This document shows positions 28,912-37,799 of a DNA stretch of 64,000 nt, piece after piece. Position 1 is the stretch's first letter. Every line of letters starts with the position of its first letter. Under the pieces are notes generated by a model that was not told the origin of the DNA, searched no databases, and saw only the letters and a program-made list of their open reading frames with translations. Origin of the DNA: Thermodesulfobacteriota bacterium (GTDB taxonomy: Bacteria; Desulfobacterota_D; UBA1144; Nemesobacterales; CSP1-2); the NCBI GenBank assembly GCA_035559815.1, contig DATMAT010000008.1:1-64000 (forward strand), in the 5' to 3' direction. A program made the position numbers and the translations under genes.

Positions 28912-29052
28912 GGCTCCCTCCCTCTCTAAGTTATTTTAGCGATGGTATAAATAGCCAATCTTGTAGCTTACATTTTATCTCACACCACTTACTGTTAATG
29001 ACCAGTTTATCATTAATGAAGGGGTTAGTTCAAGGTCAGATGAAACACACCG

Positions 29053-30144
29053 TCAATTCACTCTAAAATGATTTCTGTGAATTTCCCTGGACACCACTAT
29101 AGCGATGGTGAGGACGGTTAACGGTATGACGAATAAAGCCATTATGTTATTGAAGACGGGCAGAGAATCATGCTCGGAGGCATCGAGGATTAAATAGAGA
29201 GTGTATGCTACGTAATAACCCAGGAAAACAAACCCTTCCCACCTTGCAATCAGATTACCGGTGAAGAAAATAGGCAGGCAGGCTATAGCCACCGCAATCA
29301 TCACCGGCAAATCAAAACCCATAATAGAAGGGGTGACGGAAAGGCCGTTGGGAGCGACGATGGAGCTTAATCCTAGTACGAATAGAATGTTAAAGATGTT
29401 GCTTCCTACGACGTTTCCCACGGCAATATCGCGCTCTCCGCGTATGCTGGCCATTATGGAAGTGGCCACCTCGGGTAGCGATGTGCCGGCGGCGATGATG
29501 GTAAGCCCGATAATCAGTTGGCTTACTCCCATGGCCCCGGCAATGGTAATTGCACTATCCACCAGAAAGCGGGAACCAAACACCAGCATTACCAGCCCGA
29601 CTATTATGAGACCGAGGTTAACCGGCAAGTTGCCAATTCCCGTAGATTTACTTTCGCCCGTTTGTTCATTTTCCTCATTATTCGCCGCTTTATTATCCTG
29701 GTAGCTCTTCTTGATGATAAATATGGTATATGCCACCCCAATTCCGACGAGTAAGAGGCCTTCGATCCGACCGATATTGCCGTCATAACCCATGATCACC
29801 ATTAGGAAAGAGACTCCAATCATCAGCGGCACGTCCAGGCGTACCAGTTGTTGTGAGACCAGGAGGGGCACGATGATGGCCGAAGCGCCGAGTATGAATA
29901 AAACGTTAAATATATTGCTTCCTACTACATTGCCCAGTGCAATGTCCGGTTTCCCGGTCACTGCCGAAAAGATGCTGATGGCTAATTCGGGCGAGCTTGT
30001 GCCGAAAGCAACGACGGTAAGCCCTATCACCAGAGGAGATATACCGACAGCCGACGCCAACCGTGAAGCTCCCCTCACCAGGGCCTCCGCTCCAACGATG
30101 AGAAGCACCAGGCCGGCGATGAAAAATACCAGTGTAACAATCAT
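29053..30144 (-). CDS. Calcium/sodium antiporter (CaCA superfamily, YrbG-like)
   Basis: 363-residue inner-membrane exchanger with ten or so helices. Two inverted alpha-repeats are plain: GTSSPELAISIFSAVTGKPD...GNVVGSNIFNVLFILG and GTSLPEVATSIMASIRGERD...GNVVGSNIFNILFVLG. A charged loop (NNEENEQTGESKS) separates the halves. It exchanges Ca2+ (or another cation) for Na+ or H+. It lies 40 bases downstream of nuoN on the same strand. Confidence 0.93.
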   Translation of the reverse strand: MIVTLVFFIAGLVLLIVGAEALVRGASRLASAVGISPLVIGLTVVAFGTSSPELAISIFSAVTGKPDIALGNVVGSNIFNVLFILGASAIIVPLLVSQQLVRLDVPLMIGVSFLMVIMGYDGNIGRIEGLLLVGIGVAYTIFIIKKSYQDNKAANNEENEQTGESKSTGIGNLPVNLGLIIVGLVMLVFGSRFLVDSAITIAGAMGVSQLIIGLTIIAAGTSLPEVATSIMASIRGERDIAVGNVVGSNIFNILFVLGLSSIVAPNGLSVTPSIMGFDLPVMIAVAIACLPIFFTGNLIARWEGFVFLGYYVAYTLYLILDASEHDSLPVFNNIMALFVIPLTVLTIAIVVSREIHRNHFRVN

Positions 30145-30184
30145 TATCCTTTAATTTCTCCCTTTATCTTCTGAAGCTTGTGAC

Positions 30185-31648
30185 CTATTTTGCCAAGAAT
30201 GCCGGAAGGAAATCACCCGCAGCCTTAATGGCCAGGTCCCACGAATAGAAGGGAACGATTCCCAATATTAGTGTCCCCAATGTGAGGATGGTAAGGGCAA
30301 CGGCTGAAACTGGCTTGAAAGAAGGAAATTCCACTTTTTCATCCCTCATATACGCATAGACTAAAACCCTCAGATAGTAGTAAGCAGATATGACGCTGTT
30401 TAATATACCGATTATGGCCAGCCAGTAGAACTCTGCCTTCACCGCCGAGAGGAATACTCTATATTTTGCGAAGAATCCAACGGTGGGTGGAATACCGGCC
30501 AGGGAGAACATGAATACGCCCAGAGCTAAGGCGGTGAGCGGCTTTCTCTGCCAAAGACCGGACACATCGTCAAACGTCTCACACTCCTTCCCCTCTTTTG
30601 CTAGATAGGCCAGGACTCCGAACGCTCCCAGGTTCATGAAGGTGTATGCAAAAAGGTAATAGAACACACTGCTTAAGCCCAGTTCTTTTCCTCCATAGGC
30701 GGACACTACTCCTATAAGAGCATATCCGGCGTGAGCGATGCTTGAATAGGCCAGCATACGTTTTATGCTGGTCTGAACAACGGCGGCCAGGTTCCCTATG
30801 GTCATGGTGAAGAGAGAAACGACCCATAGAACCTGCGTCCAGTTGGTTTCTAATCCGGAGAATCCCTCGAATAGAACCCTTATCAGGATGGCGAATGCCG
30901 CTGCTTTAACCCCTACGGACATAAATCCGGTTACGGTAACCGGGGCTCCCTCGTAGATGTCCGGGACCCATTGGTGAAGGGGAAACGCGCCAATCTTGAA
31001 AATAAACCCGGCTAGGATGAGCGCAGTACCGGCTATGTATAGCGGGTTATTTATATCAAACCGGGATGCTATCTGGTCCAGAAATATCGTTCCCGATGCC
31101 CCGTAGACCAGGGCTATTCCGTAGAGCAGTATGGCCGAAGAGAACCCTCCCAGGACGAGATACTTTATTCCGGACTCGGCCGAGCGTACCGATGCCCGGT
31201 TAAAACCGGAGAGCACGTAAACGGAGACGGACATTATTTCAAAGCCCAGGAACAAAGTCATGAACTCCCGGGCGGAGCTAAGTATCATCATGCCGGAGGT
31301 GGAAAATAGTATCAGGGCATAGTATTCACTAGACCTTAAGTTCATGTTTTCTACGTAATCTTTGGATAGAACAGTAGCCAGGAAGGCGCCGATTAGAAAA
31401 ATGAGGTTAAAGTAAGCGGCGAAACTGTCTAAAGAGAGAGCGCCGGCGAAGGCGCTTTCAGATTGGTCGAACCTGTTCAGGTTTAGAATAAAGCCAACTG
31501 CCAGCCCGAGGAGCGCTATCCAGAAAAGCTGCCTCTTTCCTTCCCCTTTAATTAGAGGATCAACCACTATCAAGATAATGCCCGCGAGTATCAATGAAAT
31601 TTCCGGGGATATAAGAAGAGTGCTTTTAAAAACTTCAGTTAAATCCAT
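30185..31648 (-). CDS. nuoN: NADH-quinone oxidoreductase subunit N
   Basis: 487-residue proton-pumping antiporter-like subunit of respiratory complex I, with about 14 helices. The conserved core is LGFEIMSVSVYVLSGFNR, SGIKYLVLGGFSSAILLYG, FKIGAFPLHQWVPDIYEGAPVTVTGFMSVGVKAAAFA and MLAYSSIAHAGYALIG; the Lys and Glu channel residues are in place. It normally ends a nuoA-N operon, but the upstream neighbour here is higA, so nuoN is isolated from its partners within this window. Confidence 0.95.
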   Translation of the reverse strand: MDLTEVFKSTLLISPEISLILAGIILIVVDPLIKGEGKRQLFWIALLGLAVGFILNLNRFDQSESAFAGALSLDSFAAYFNLIFLIGAFLATVLSKDYVENMNLRSSEYYALILFSTSGMMILSSAREFMTLFLGFEIMSVSVYVLSGFNRASVRSAESGIKYLVLGGFSSAILLYGIALVYGASGTIFLDQIASRFDINNPLYIAGTALILAGFIFKIGAFPLHQWVPDIYEGAPVTVTGFMSVGVKAAAFAILIRVLFEGFSGLETNWTQVLWVVSLFTMTIGNLAAVVQTSIKRMLAYSSIAHAGYALIGVVSAYGGKELGLSSVFYYLFAYTFMNLGAFGVLAYLAKEGKECETFDDVSGLWQRKPLTALALGVFMFSLAGIPPTVGFFAKYRVFLSAVKAEFYWLAIIGILNSVISAYYYLRVLVYAYMRDEKVEFPSFKPVSAVALTILTLGTLILGIVPFYSWDLAIKAAGDFLPAFLAK

Positions 31649-31847
31649 GTAGTTTTGACCTTAGTTTACTGGTGGTTTGGGGCGATTATTTTGAGATTAG
31701 GTAGTATGGGTAAGGGTGGATATGTTGTCAAGTTTGGTTCCGCCCGATGTAGGAACACGCAGCGGCGTGTTCAAACTTTACATAGAGGATTATGTACCAA
31801 AGTTAGCCTAGTACTTGATGTCTTTTTTCACATGGTCTGGAAAATGC

Positions 31848-32138
31848 CTAAGCCCGGGCTTCATAGCGTTTTACTTTTATTTTACCGGCCGTCTTTCTGG
31901 CTTGGGCAATATCAAATGATGTCTGCATCCTTAGCAGAGTATCCATCTTAAGGCCAAAGGCCTTTTCGAGGCGAAGGGCCATTTCTGGCGACAGGGATGC
32001 CTTACCATTTAACAGATGGGACAAGGCTGGTCTGGTCACCCCGAGAACCTGAGAGGCGCTTGTAATGGTCAGGCCTAAAGGTTCTATAACCTCTTCTTTC
32101 AGAAAAATGCCTGGATGCGGCGGATCATACATACGCAT
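31848..32138 (-). CDS. higA: HigA-type antitoxin (XRE helix-turn-helix)
   Basis: 96 residues. Helix-turn-helix of the HigA/VapI class: HPGIFLKEEVIEPLGLTITSASQVLGVTRPALSHLLNGKASLSPEMALRLEKAF. Preceded by TAGGAGG. In intact loci higB lies just upstream; here only a vestige remains (32150-32215), so the antitoxin appears to be an orphan. Confidence 0.88.
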   Translation of the reverse strand: MRMYDPPHPGIFLKEEVIEPLGLTITSASQVLGVTRPALSHLLNGKASLSPEMALRLEKAFGLKMDTLLRMQTSFDIAQARKTAGKIKVKRYEARA

Positions 32139-32149
32139 TGTTTTACCTC

Positions 32150-32215
32150 CTAATGGTAATCATCAAAATCCAGATCATAAATTTCGTTTTCTTCAGGGTC
32201 GTAATGGAAACGCAA
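32150..32215 (-). pseudogene. Vestigial higB toxin C-terminus
   Basis: A 21-codon open stretch ending in TAG 11 bases before higA reads LRFHYDPEENEIYDLDFDDYH. It resembles the HigB C-terminus (F-x-W...x-D-V-E-I-x-DYH). A TGA lies immediately upstream in frame, and the rest of the toxin is replaced by the end of the SDR gene. Assigned from motif and position only. Confidence 0.5.
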
Positions 32216-32942
32216 TCAGGCTGCCGCCGTCGACGGCGATTATCTCACCGGTAATGTAATCGGATTCAACCAAGAATATCACCGCCTTGGCCACATCCTC
32301 CGGAGACCCCACTCTCTTTAGAAGGGTGCTATCAATAGCCCGTTTCTTTTCTCTATCGAGGTAGTATGCAGGAAGAAGCACCGGCCCCGGTGCGACGGCA
32401 TTAACCTGGACATTGGGTGCGAGCGCCTTTGCCATGGTCTTAGTAAGCATTATTACTCCGGCCTTGGAGACACAATAAGGGATATAGTCCTTCCATCCCC
32501 TTATTCCGCCGGCGGAGTCGGCGATGTTGATTATCTTTCCGGAGCTCTGTTTGTTCATGGTTATGGCTACTCGCTGAGAGCAGAGAAAAACGCTCTTCAG
32601 GTTTACGTCCATGAATAAGTCCCAGTCCTCTTCCGGGATTTCCAGAAACGGGGTGTGAAAGAAAATACCGGCGTTATTCACCAGGATGTCGATACGCCCG
32701 AACCGGTTTAGAGCTTTATCCACCAACTTATATACTTCAGGCTTTTTAGAGACATCCGCCTTTACGGCGATAGCCTCTCTTCCCATTTTGCGGATTAACT
32801 TCACAACCTCTTTGGCTTCTTCTGCCGAGTGGTTGTAATTGACGACTAGATTGGCGCCTTTCTCGGCCAGGCCGAGGGAAATGGCCCTACCAACACGTCT
32901 GGCCCCGCCGGTGACCAGTGCGACTTTGTCTTTGATGTCCAT
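32193..32942 (-). CDS. Short-chain dehydrogenase/reductase (pteridine-reductase-like)
   Basis: 249 residues, NAD(P)-dependent. Cofactor motif TGGARRVGRAI; the TGxxxRxG form favours NADPH and pteridine-reductase-like members. Also VNYNHSAEEA, LVNNAG, catalytic Ser in IADSAGG, YCVSK (Tyr/Lys) and the C-terminal VDGGS. The substrate cannot be fixed. Its 3' end overlaps the higB vestige, marking a recombination junction. Confidence 0.9.
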   Translation of the reverse strand: MDIKDKVALVTGGARRVGRAISLGLAEKGANLVVNYNHSAEEAKEVVKLIRKMGREAIAVKADVSKKPEVYKLVDKALNRFGRIDILVNNAGIFFHTPFLEIPEEDWDLFMDVNLKSVFLCSQRVAITMNKQSSGKIINIADSAGGIRGWKDYIPYCVSKAGVIMLTKTMAKALAPNVQVNAVAPGPVLLPAYYLDREKKRAIDSTLLKRVGSPEDVAKAVIFLVESDYITGEIIAVDGGSLIAFPLRP

Positions 32943-33169
32943 GAGGAAATTAGGTTAACACGAGTTTAAGCAGTACACATGATGAATTAAAACAATTATT
33001 CCACGCCTGTCTCATACCTATACCCGGTTAAACGGGAGATCAATCGGGGGTTCACTACTCTCTGCCATGCCCGAATGTTCCCCGCTTACATGGGGACAGG
33101 TTTCGCTAATGACATATTGTGACCGGTCATCAAAATTTTACAGATGGTATGGCTCAATTTGAATTGCCG
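32943..33169. repeat. Short intergenic repeat remnants
   Basis: Contains CCCGGTTAAACGGG, GATCAATCGGGGG and CCCGAATGTTCCCCGC units. These are the same words as the repeats at 26.86-27.06 kb and 40.45-40.57 kb. No gene seen. Confidence 0.45.
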
Positions 33170-33655
33170 TTACTGCAGAGTGTACTTCAACTTGTCAATT
33201 GTTTCTTTAGCCGCGGGATAGTCGGGATATATATCCAAAGCCTTTTGGAATTCTTCGAGCGCCTTCTTCACCATACCCTTAATTAGATAAACACGGCCTA
33301 GATTAAAATGGGGATAGTGCCTAGGTTCATAACGTTTAGCCAGAGTGGCCCTTTCCAGCCAGGGAATGGCCTCATCATAATATCCAAGCTCGATTAAATA
33401 CGCTCCTATATCGTTATAAGGATTTCCAAAATCGGGGTCTGTATCTATGGCCTTTTTGCATTCGGCTATAGCTTCTCGAAGCTTCCCCTGAAAACTGTAT
33501 GTCCACCCTAGAAAGGTGTACGCCTCGGCTGTCGGATAGGCCTCTATCGATCTTTTATAGAACTCAATGGCCAGGTCTAATTGACCGTTCATTTGATACT
33601 GGTAAGCCTGTTGAAAAAGCTCTATTGCCTTTGTTAAAGGGTCTTTTTCGGACAT
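33170..33655 (-). CDS. Small soluble TPR protein
   Basis: 161 residues, no signal peptide, about four TPRs (AYQYQMNGQLDLAIEFYKRSIEAYPTAEAYTFLGWTYSFQGKLREAIAECKKAIDTDPDFGNPYNDIGAYLIELGYYDEAIPWLERA). Cytoplasmic protein-protein interaction module. Neighbours give no clue to the partner. Confidence 0.82.
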   Translation of the reverse strand: MSEKDPLTKAIELFQQAYQYQMNGQLDLAIEFYKRSIEAYPTAEAYTFLGWTYSFQGKLREAIAECKKAIDTDPDFGNPYNDIGAYLIELGYYDEAIPWLERATLAKRYEPRHYPHFNLGRVYLIKGMVKKALEEFQKALDIYPDYPAAKETIDKLKYTLQ

Positions 33656-33782
33656 TCCGCTTATATCCCTCCACTTTTTTCATTCTAGCACTCAGGGTAA
33701 TTTGAGTCAATGTGAAAGCTTAATGTATCGAACGCACACCTGTGCTGAGCACTGTTGAAGCATGTGCGTTCCCTACATCTTA

Positions 33783-34949
33783 TTATTTCATGCTGTCGGG
33801 GTCAGGGGGGGTGGGAAGGCCGATGTATCCCCATGCTACCAGAAAGACCAGGCTGATGACTAGGGGAAGCTTATGGTTGTAATCGTAAAGCGCCCCGGCG
33901 AGCATCCCTCCTACGGCCGAGCCCAGGAAGCTGGCTAAGTTGTATAGACCGGTGGCGGAGCCTCGGTTCTCCGGCGTCACCCGCTGGGTTAAAAAGGCGG
34001 GGAGCAGGGATTGGAAAAGGGTGTGCCCCAGGAAGAAAATGCTCCCGGTTGCGTAAAGCATCCATTTTTGTATTCCTCCGGCCAGATAGACAAGAAAGCT
34101 CGATATCATGAAAAACCATCCAGCCCAGGTCGGCAGTCTCAGCTTTCCCTGTCTCTCGGCATGTCGGACATACGGAAAGACGATCAAAGCGCTCGGTATC
34201 AAAATCAGGAGGTACACCTTCCAAAGCTCTCCTTCATCGAAACCGCGAAGGGTCCAGCTCAAGGGGTAGATGAAGAAGAACATGTTCAAGCAGAAAGAGA
34301 CTACGAAGGAGGAAAGATAAAGCTTCTTAACTTCGACACGATTCATCAATCCCCAAAATCGGAATTCCTCCCGTTTGGAGTTGTCCGACTTGATTTCAGG
34401 AAAAAAGAGTACGGTAACCAGCATGGTAAATATGCTCAGTCCCGCAAGTATGTAGAAAAGGCTGCTGAAGCCGAAGTGCGCCGCCAGGAATGGGCCGCCC
34501 AAAAGACCTACCACAAATGAAACTCCTATAGCTATGCCGCTTATAGTGAACGCCTGGGCCCTCACTTGGGGGCGGGTTAAGTCGCCCAGGGCGGCCATGG
34601 CCACCGCGCCTACTGCACCGCATCCCTGGAGGAAACGGGCAAAGATCAGTTGGGTTATGTTGTCGGCTATTCCACAGATGATGCTTCCAAATGCCAGGAG
34701 GAAGAGACCGACGAGAATGACGGGTTTTCTCCCGAAACGGTCGCTGGCCCAGCCGAACGGGATTTGGAGTATGCTCTGGGCTAGGGCGTATATGCCGAAC
34801 GCTATTCCGGCAAGGGTCAGGGTTGCTCCGGGGTATTTTATGGCATATGTGCTGAAAATGGGGAGTATTAGAAATATTCCTAAAAGGCGGAGGGCGATGA
34901 TCAGGCTGGTTATGGTGACTGCTTCTCTTTCTTGGCGGGTTAGTCTCAT
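33783..34949 (-). CDS. Major facilitator superfamily transporter
   Basis: 388 residues, 12 predicted helices. MFS loop signature GWASDRFGRKPVILVGLFLLAFGS between helices 2 and 3, and a TRPQVRAQAF/G motif C-like GIAIGVSFVVGLLGGPFLAA segment as in drug and sugar antiporters of the YajR type, but without the C-terminal YAM domain. Substrate unknown. Confidence 0.88.
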   Translation of the reverse strand: MRLTRQEREAVTITSLIIALRLLGIFLILPIFSTYAIKYPGATLTLAGIAFGIYALAQSILQIPFGWASDRFGRKPVILVGLFLLAFGSIICGIADNITQLIFARFLQGCGAVGAVAMAALGDLTRPQVRAQAFTISGIAIGVSFVVGLLGGPFLAAHFGFSSLFYILAGLSIFTMLVTVLFFPEIKSDNSKREEFRFWGLMNRVEVKKLYLSSFVVSFCLNMFFFIYPLSWTLRGFDEGELWKVYLLILIPSALIVFPYVRHAERQGKLRLPTWAGWFFMISSFLVYLAGGIQKWMLYATGSIFFLGHTLFQSLLPAFLTQRVTPENRGSATGLYNLASFLGSAVGGMLAGALYDYNHKLPLVISLVFLVAWGYIGLPTPPDPDSMK

Positions 34950-35094
34950 TTATCGATATGACTATGTGACGGCTATGAATATGAGCCTGTTAATTTACCA
35001 CAGTCGGGTTTTAGTTAAAGTAAGTATCTTGATAAACGGGGCAGTTTAAGCCAAAAATCGTGAATTTTCGGATGGTTATAGAGACTTAAAATTA

Positions 35095-35124
35095 TTGACA
35101 CCCATTCTGCCAAATTGATATAAT
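35095..35124 (+). promoter_or_regulatory. Near-consensus sigma70-type promoter
   Basis: TTGACA at 35095-35100, 18 bases, TATAAT at 35119-35124. It faces the caspase-like remnant, whose frame opens immediately after a TGA inside the -35 box. It may be the old promoter of the decayed gene or a fortuitous fusion point. Confidence 0.65.
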
Positions 35125-35176
35125 CAGACTTGGTACAGGCGTTGAGGATCGACCTGCAGATAAAATACACTTTGCC

Positions 35177-35668
35177 TTGTTTACCTATCACTTTCGACTT
35201 CAGTCTCAGAACACTAATATCAATAGACTCGTCTCAACCTCGCTTCGCCCGGAAACTGTCAAGGCGATTATAGACCAAAGCGATTGTGAGAAATTAGTCT
35301 TCATAATCGATAGCTGTTATAGCGGGGCAGTAGGACAATCCCCTCGAAGCCCGGATATAGTCACTAAATCTCTTGAACAGATTTCCGGGCGGGGAGCAAC
35401 AATAATTTCAGCCACAGGCGCCTTAGAGGAGGCGATAGAACGTGATGACCTGGAGCATGGGATTTTTACCCACTACCTGGTCAAAGGCTTGGAGGATGGA
35501 GAAATTGACTATGACAAGGACGGTTATATATCTGTAGATGAACTATACGACTATGTTAAAAAGAACGTGGGAAATGAGACCAAAGATAAGCAGGTCCCTA
35601 CAAAAAAGGGAGAGGGTAAGGTTAATATCGCCAGAAGTATTAAGGTGGTAAAAGAGAGGGAAACCTAA
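35177..35668 (+). pseudogene. Caspase-like (peptidase C14) fragment lacking its N-terminal half
   Basis: The frame is open from about 35098; the only candidate start is TTG 35177. LVFIIDSCYSGAVG is the catalytic-cysteine motif of caspase-fold peptidases, followed by ATIISATGALEEAIE, GIFTHYLVKGLEDGEIDYDKDGYISVDELYDYV and the PTKKGEG region. The catalytic-His block (HG motif) that should precede it by ~45 residues is absent. The domain is therefore truncated and probably inactive. Followed by a TPR fragment, as in caspase-TPR proteins. Confidence 0.65.
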
Positions 35669-35695
35669 GGGACCTAAGGTAGAAACTTTGAGTGA

Positions 35696-35926
35696 AAGGG
35701 GAGAAAATGTTCAGCCGGTGATGACCGGGCTATTGAGGAGTATAAACAAGCATTAGAACTGGGCTTAACTAATGACCCGGTCGTCCACCATAATCTATAT
35801 CTGGCATACTACGCCAAGGGGATGATTAAGGAAGCAGAGGTTAAACTTCTTGACGCCCTGAAGTTGGACCCAGATAACCAAACTTATCTCGCCGAGCTGG
35901 AAGGACTAAAGGTTCGGAAGTCTTAA
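35696..35926 (+). pseudogene. TPR gene fragment
   Basis: Open frame without a start codon between a TGA at 35693 and TAA at 35924. It reads CSAGDDRAIEEYKQALELGL, then DPVVHHNLYLAYYAKGMIKEAEVKLLDALKLDPDN and so on, two clear TPRs. It follows the caspase fragment and probably derives from the same or a neighbouring decayed gene. Confidence 0.6.
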
Positions 35927-35941
35927 GATTTTCTTCTAATT

Positions 35942-36124
35942 TTAGGAGCCCTTTCCTTCTAAGTGTTGGATGAGCTTTCTCAGGAACTCTTCCTTCCTCT
36001 TAAGCTCCTCCCGAAAAGTCATGTTCTCCGTTCCGGCGATTTCCATTCGGAGGTCTCCGAGGTTTTCCGTAAGGATCTCACTCAGCATTCCCGCTTCCTC
36101 AGGTGTTAGATCAATTTGGGCCAT
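35942..36124 (-). CDS. Small conserved hypothetical protein
   Basis: 60 residues from the ATG at 36124 (GTG 36133 is an alternative). MAQIDLTPEEAGMLSEILTE, then NLGDLRMEIAGTEN...FREELKRKEEFLRKLI. This pattern (LRMEIA-x-T-x(n)-F-R-x-x-LK-x-KE) recurs in small soluble helical proteins of many bacteria with no assigned function. Confidence 0.65.
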   Translation of the reverse strand: MAQIDLTPEEAGMLSEILTENLGDLRMEIAGTENMTFREELKRKEEFLRKLIQHLEGKGS

Positions 36125-36133
36125 AGTTTTCAC

Positions 36134-36781
36134 CGCAACTGCTAAGCTATTCTAACTGACTTATACCTGTTAGATAAAACCTTATATGCTGCTGGGAACA
36201 CGTGCATAATTTATTGCAGATTCAAAGGTAGAAAACTTTTAGCTCTACAAATCGTTGCGGCCCAAAGGTCGCCACCATTTGTCATTCCCGCGGAAGCGGG
36301 AATCCACTGCCAGATTGTGGGCACTTGAGTTCTCACTTGATTTGGGACGTAGTGTAAATCGGTCCTAAATTTATGAGATGTAGGGAACGCATATATGCGT
36401 TCCTTACAAATGATAGTAAAACTTGCAATCGATCAATGTCGTCTATCATCAACTCGACCTTTTTCATTACGTTGGCTGCCTTATCTGTACACCCGAAGGA
36501 AGGTCGCCACCTCTTTGTCATTCCCGCGCAAGCGTGTCCTCGCGTAGGCGGGGACGGGAATCCAGTTTTTTGGTTATAGATCCCGATTAGCCCCGGGTTA
36601 AAGCGGAGTACGAGAATAACTGTGAAATAACCCTCTCCCCGCACAAGCATTCTTGTAGGGAACGCAGCTCCTTCGACGGAGTTTACACTGCGAGGCCGAA
36701 GTGCTCAGGACGGGTCTGCGTTCCTTGCACTAAAAAGAAACAGGAAAACCGAACTGCTATAGCATCAGATTTATCCACGGC
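36134..36781. repeat. Repeat cluster: CATTCCCG hairpins and GTAG palindromes
   Basis: Contains TGTCATTCCCGCGGAAGCGGGAATCC (36278-36306, in two halves of a hairpin) and a larger variant at 36517-36575 ending GGGAATCCAGTTTTTTGG. A 28-bp imperfect palindrome lies at 36380-36407 (arms GTAGGGAACGCATA / TATGCGTTCCTTAC). At 36656-36728 a GTAGGGAACGCAG / CTGCGTTCC unit is split by a TTCGAC...CTCAGGACG repeat. ORFs drawn here on either strand are repeat translations. Confidence 0.7.
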
Positions 36782-37363
36782 CTATGGCTCAACCTTCGTC
36801 CCCAGTACTTTCAAAAACTTCGCCAGCCACTCTGGGTGTGCGGGCCAGGCCGGCGCTGTAACCAGGTTGCCGTCAACGTGCGCCTTATCTACCGGGATAT
36901 TAACGTATTCTCCCCCTGCCCGTTTTACATCAGGACCAACTGCCGGATAGCAGGAGCAAGTTCTTCCCTCTACTACACCTGCTGCTACTAAGACCTGTGC
37001 CGCATGGCAAATCGCCGCAATGGGCTTATTGGCCTTGGCAAAGTGCCGAACGATATCGAGAACCTTTTCGTTCAGACGAATGTATTCCGGCGCACGCCCA
37101 CCGGGGATTACCAGAGCGTCATAATCTTCGGGTTTTATCTCGTTGAATGTAGCATTGAGGGCGAAGTTATGTCCGGGTTTTTCGCTATAGGTCTGGTCGC
37201 CCTCAAAGTCATGAACGGCAGTCCTGACTTTGTCCCCGGCTTTCTTATCTGGACAAGCTGCGTGGACGGTATGCCCCACCATCAATAGCGCCTGAAAAGG
37301 CACCATCACTTCATAGTCTTCCACATAGTCGCCAACTAACATCAAAATTTTCTTTGCCGCCAT
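36782..37363 (-). CDS. DJ-1/PfpI family protein
   Basis: 193 residues. Class I glutamine-amidotransferase-like fold of the PfpI/DJ-1 group. Nucleophile elbow [11 protein letters not shown] (Cys within AICHA), acidic residue in [13 protein letters not shown] and the conserved [12 protein letters not shown]. Related proteins act as proteases, glyoxalases or deglycases; which applies here is unknown. Preceded by AAGGAGG. A diverged copy of its first 29 codons lies at 37800-37886. Confidence 0.9.
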   Translation of the reverse strand: MAAKKILMLVGDYVEDYEVMVPFQALLMVGHTVHAACPDKKAGDKVRTAVHDFEGDQTYSEKPGHNFALNATFNEIKPEDYDALVIPGGRAPEYIRLNEKVLDIVRHFAKANKPIAAICHAAQVLVAAGVVEGRTCSCYPAVGPDVKRAGGEYVNIPVDKAHVDGNLVTAPAWPAHPEWLAKFLKVLGTKVEP

Positions 37364-37477
37364 GTTTGGGTACCTCCTTATTGTTGTTTTATGTTTTGGA
37401 AATAATGCTTAACGGTCTCGTAATCGCCGAGCCAAGAAATCTTGGTGAGGAACGAAGTGGAGCCCACTGGCATAGAA

Positions 37478-37768
37478 TTATTTACTGGTACCCTTGTCGA
37501 GTTCCTGTTTTAACTCGCTCAGAATTTCTTCTTCTATCCGAATTCTCTCTTCAATGATTCTCTTTAGCCAGGTTTGGTAACCCTTGAATTTGTGAATCTT
37601 GGCTAAGTACTTGGCCTTTCTGACCATCTCCGGAGAAAGGCGGATTGAGGTTGCGCTGGCAGGCTTGACGAATATGGGATCTTCCCACTTGGTGAGATCA
37701 TCGGCTTCCCTCGTGACTATCTCGTCAATCTTTTTTTCAGAGAGTTTTTTCTTCTTCATATCGGCCAT
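37478..37768 (-). CDS. CopG/ribbon-helix-helix-type antitoxin
   Basis: 96 residues. Charged N-terminus, then VKPASATSIRLSPEMVRKAKYLAKIHKFKGYQTWLKRIIEERI, the RHH core of BrnA/CopG-like antitoxins. A toxin gene (usually BrnT-like) would be expected directly upstream but is absent. Instead the region upstream is the truncated DJ-1 copy, so the gene looks inserted between a DJ-1 gene and a duplicate of its 5' end. Confidence 0.72.
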   Translation of the reverse strand: MADMKKKKLSEKKIDEIVTREADDLTKWEDPIFVKPASATSIRLSPEMVRKAKYLAKIHKFKGYQTWLKRIIEERIRIEEEILSELKQELDKGTSK

Positions 37769-37799
37769 CCCGTGATAATACTATCTTAGCTGAGGGTAG

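Noticed and set aside
36333-36650. ORFs on both strands in the 36.3-36.7 kb gap
   Set aside because: The frames cross several palindromic repeats and no ribosome site is present.
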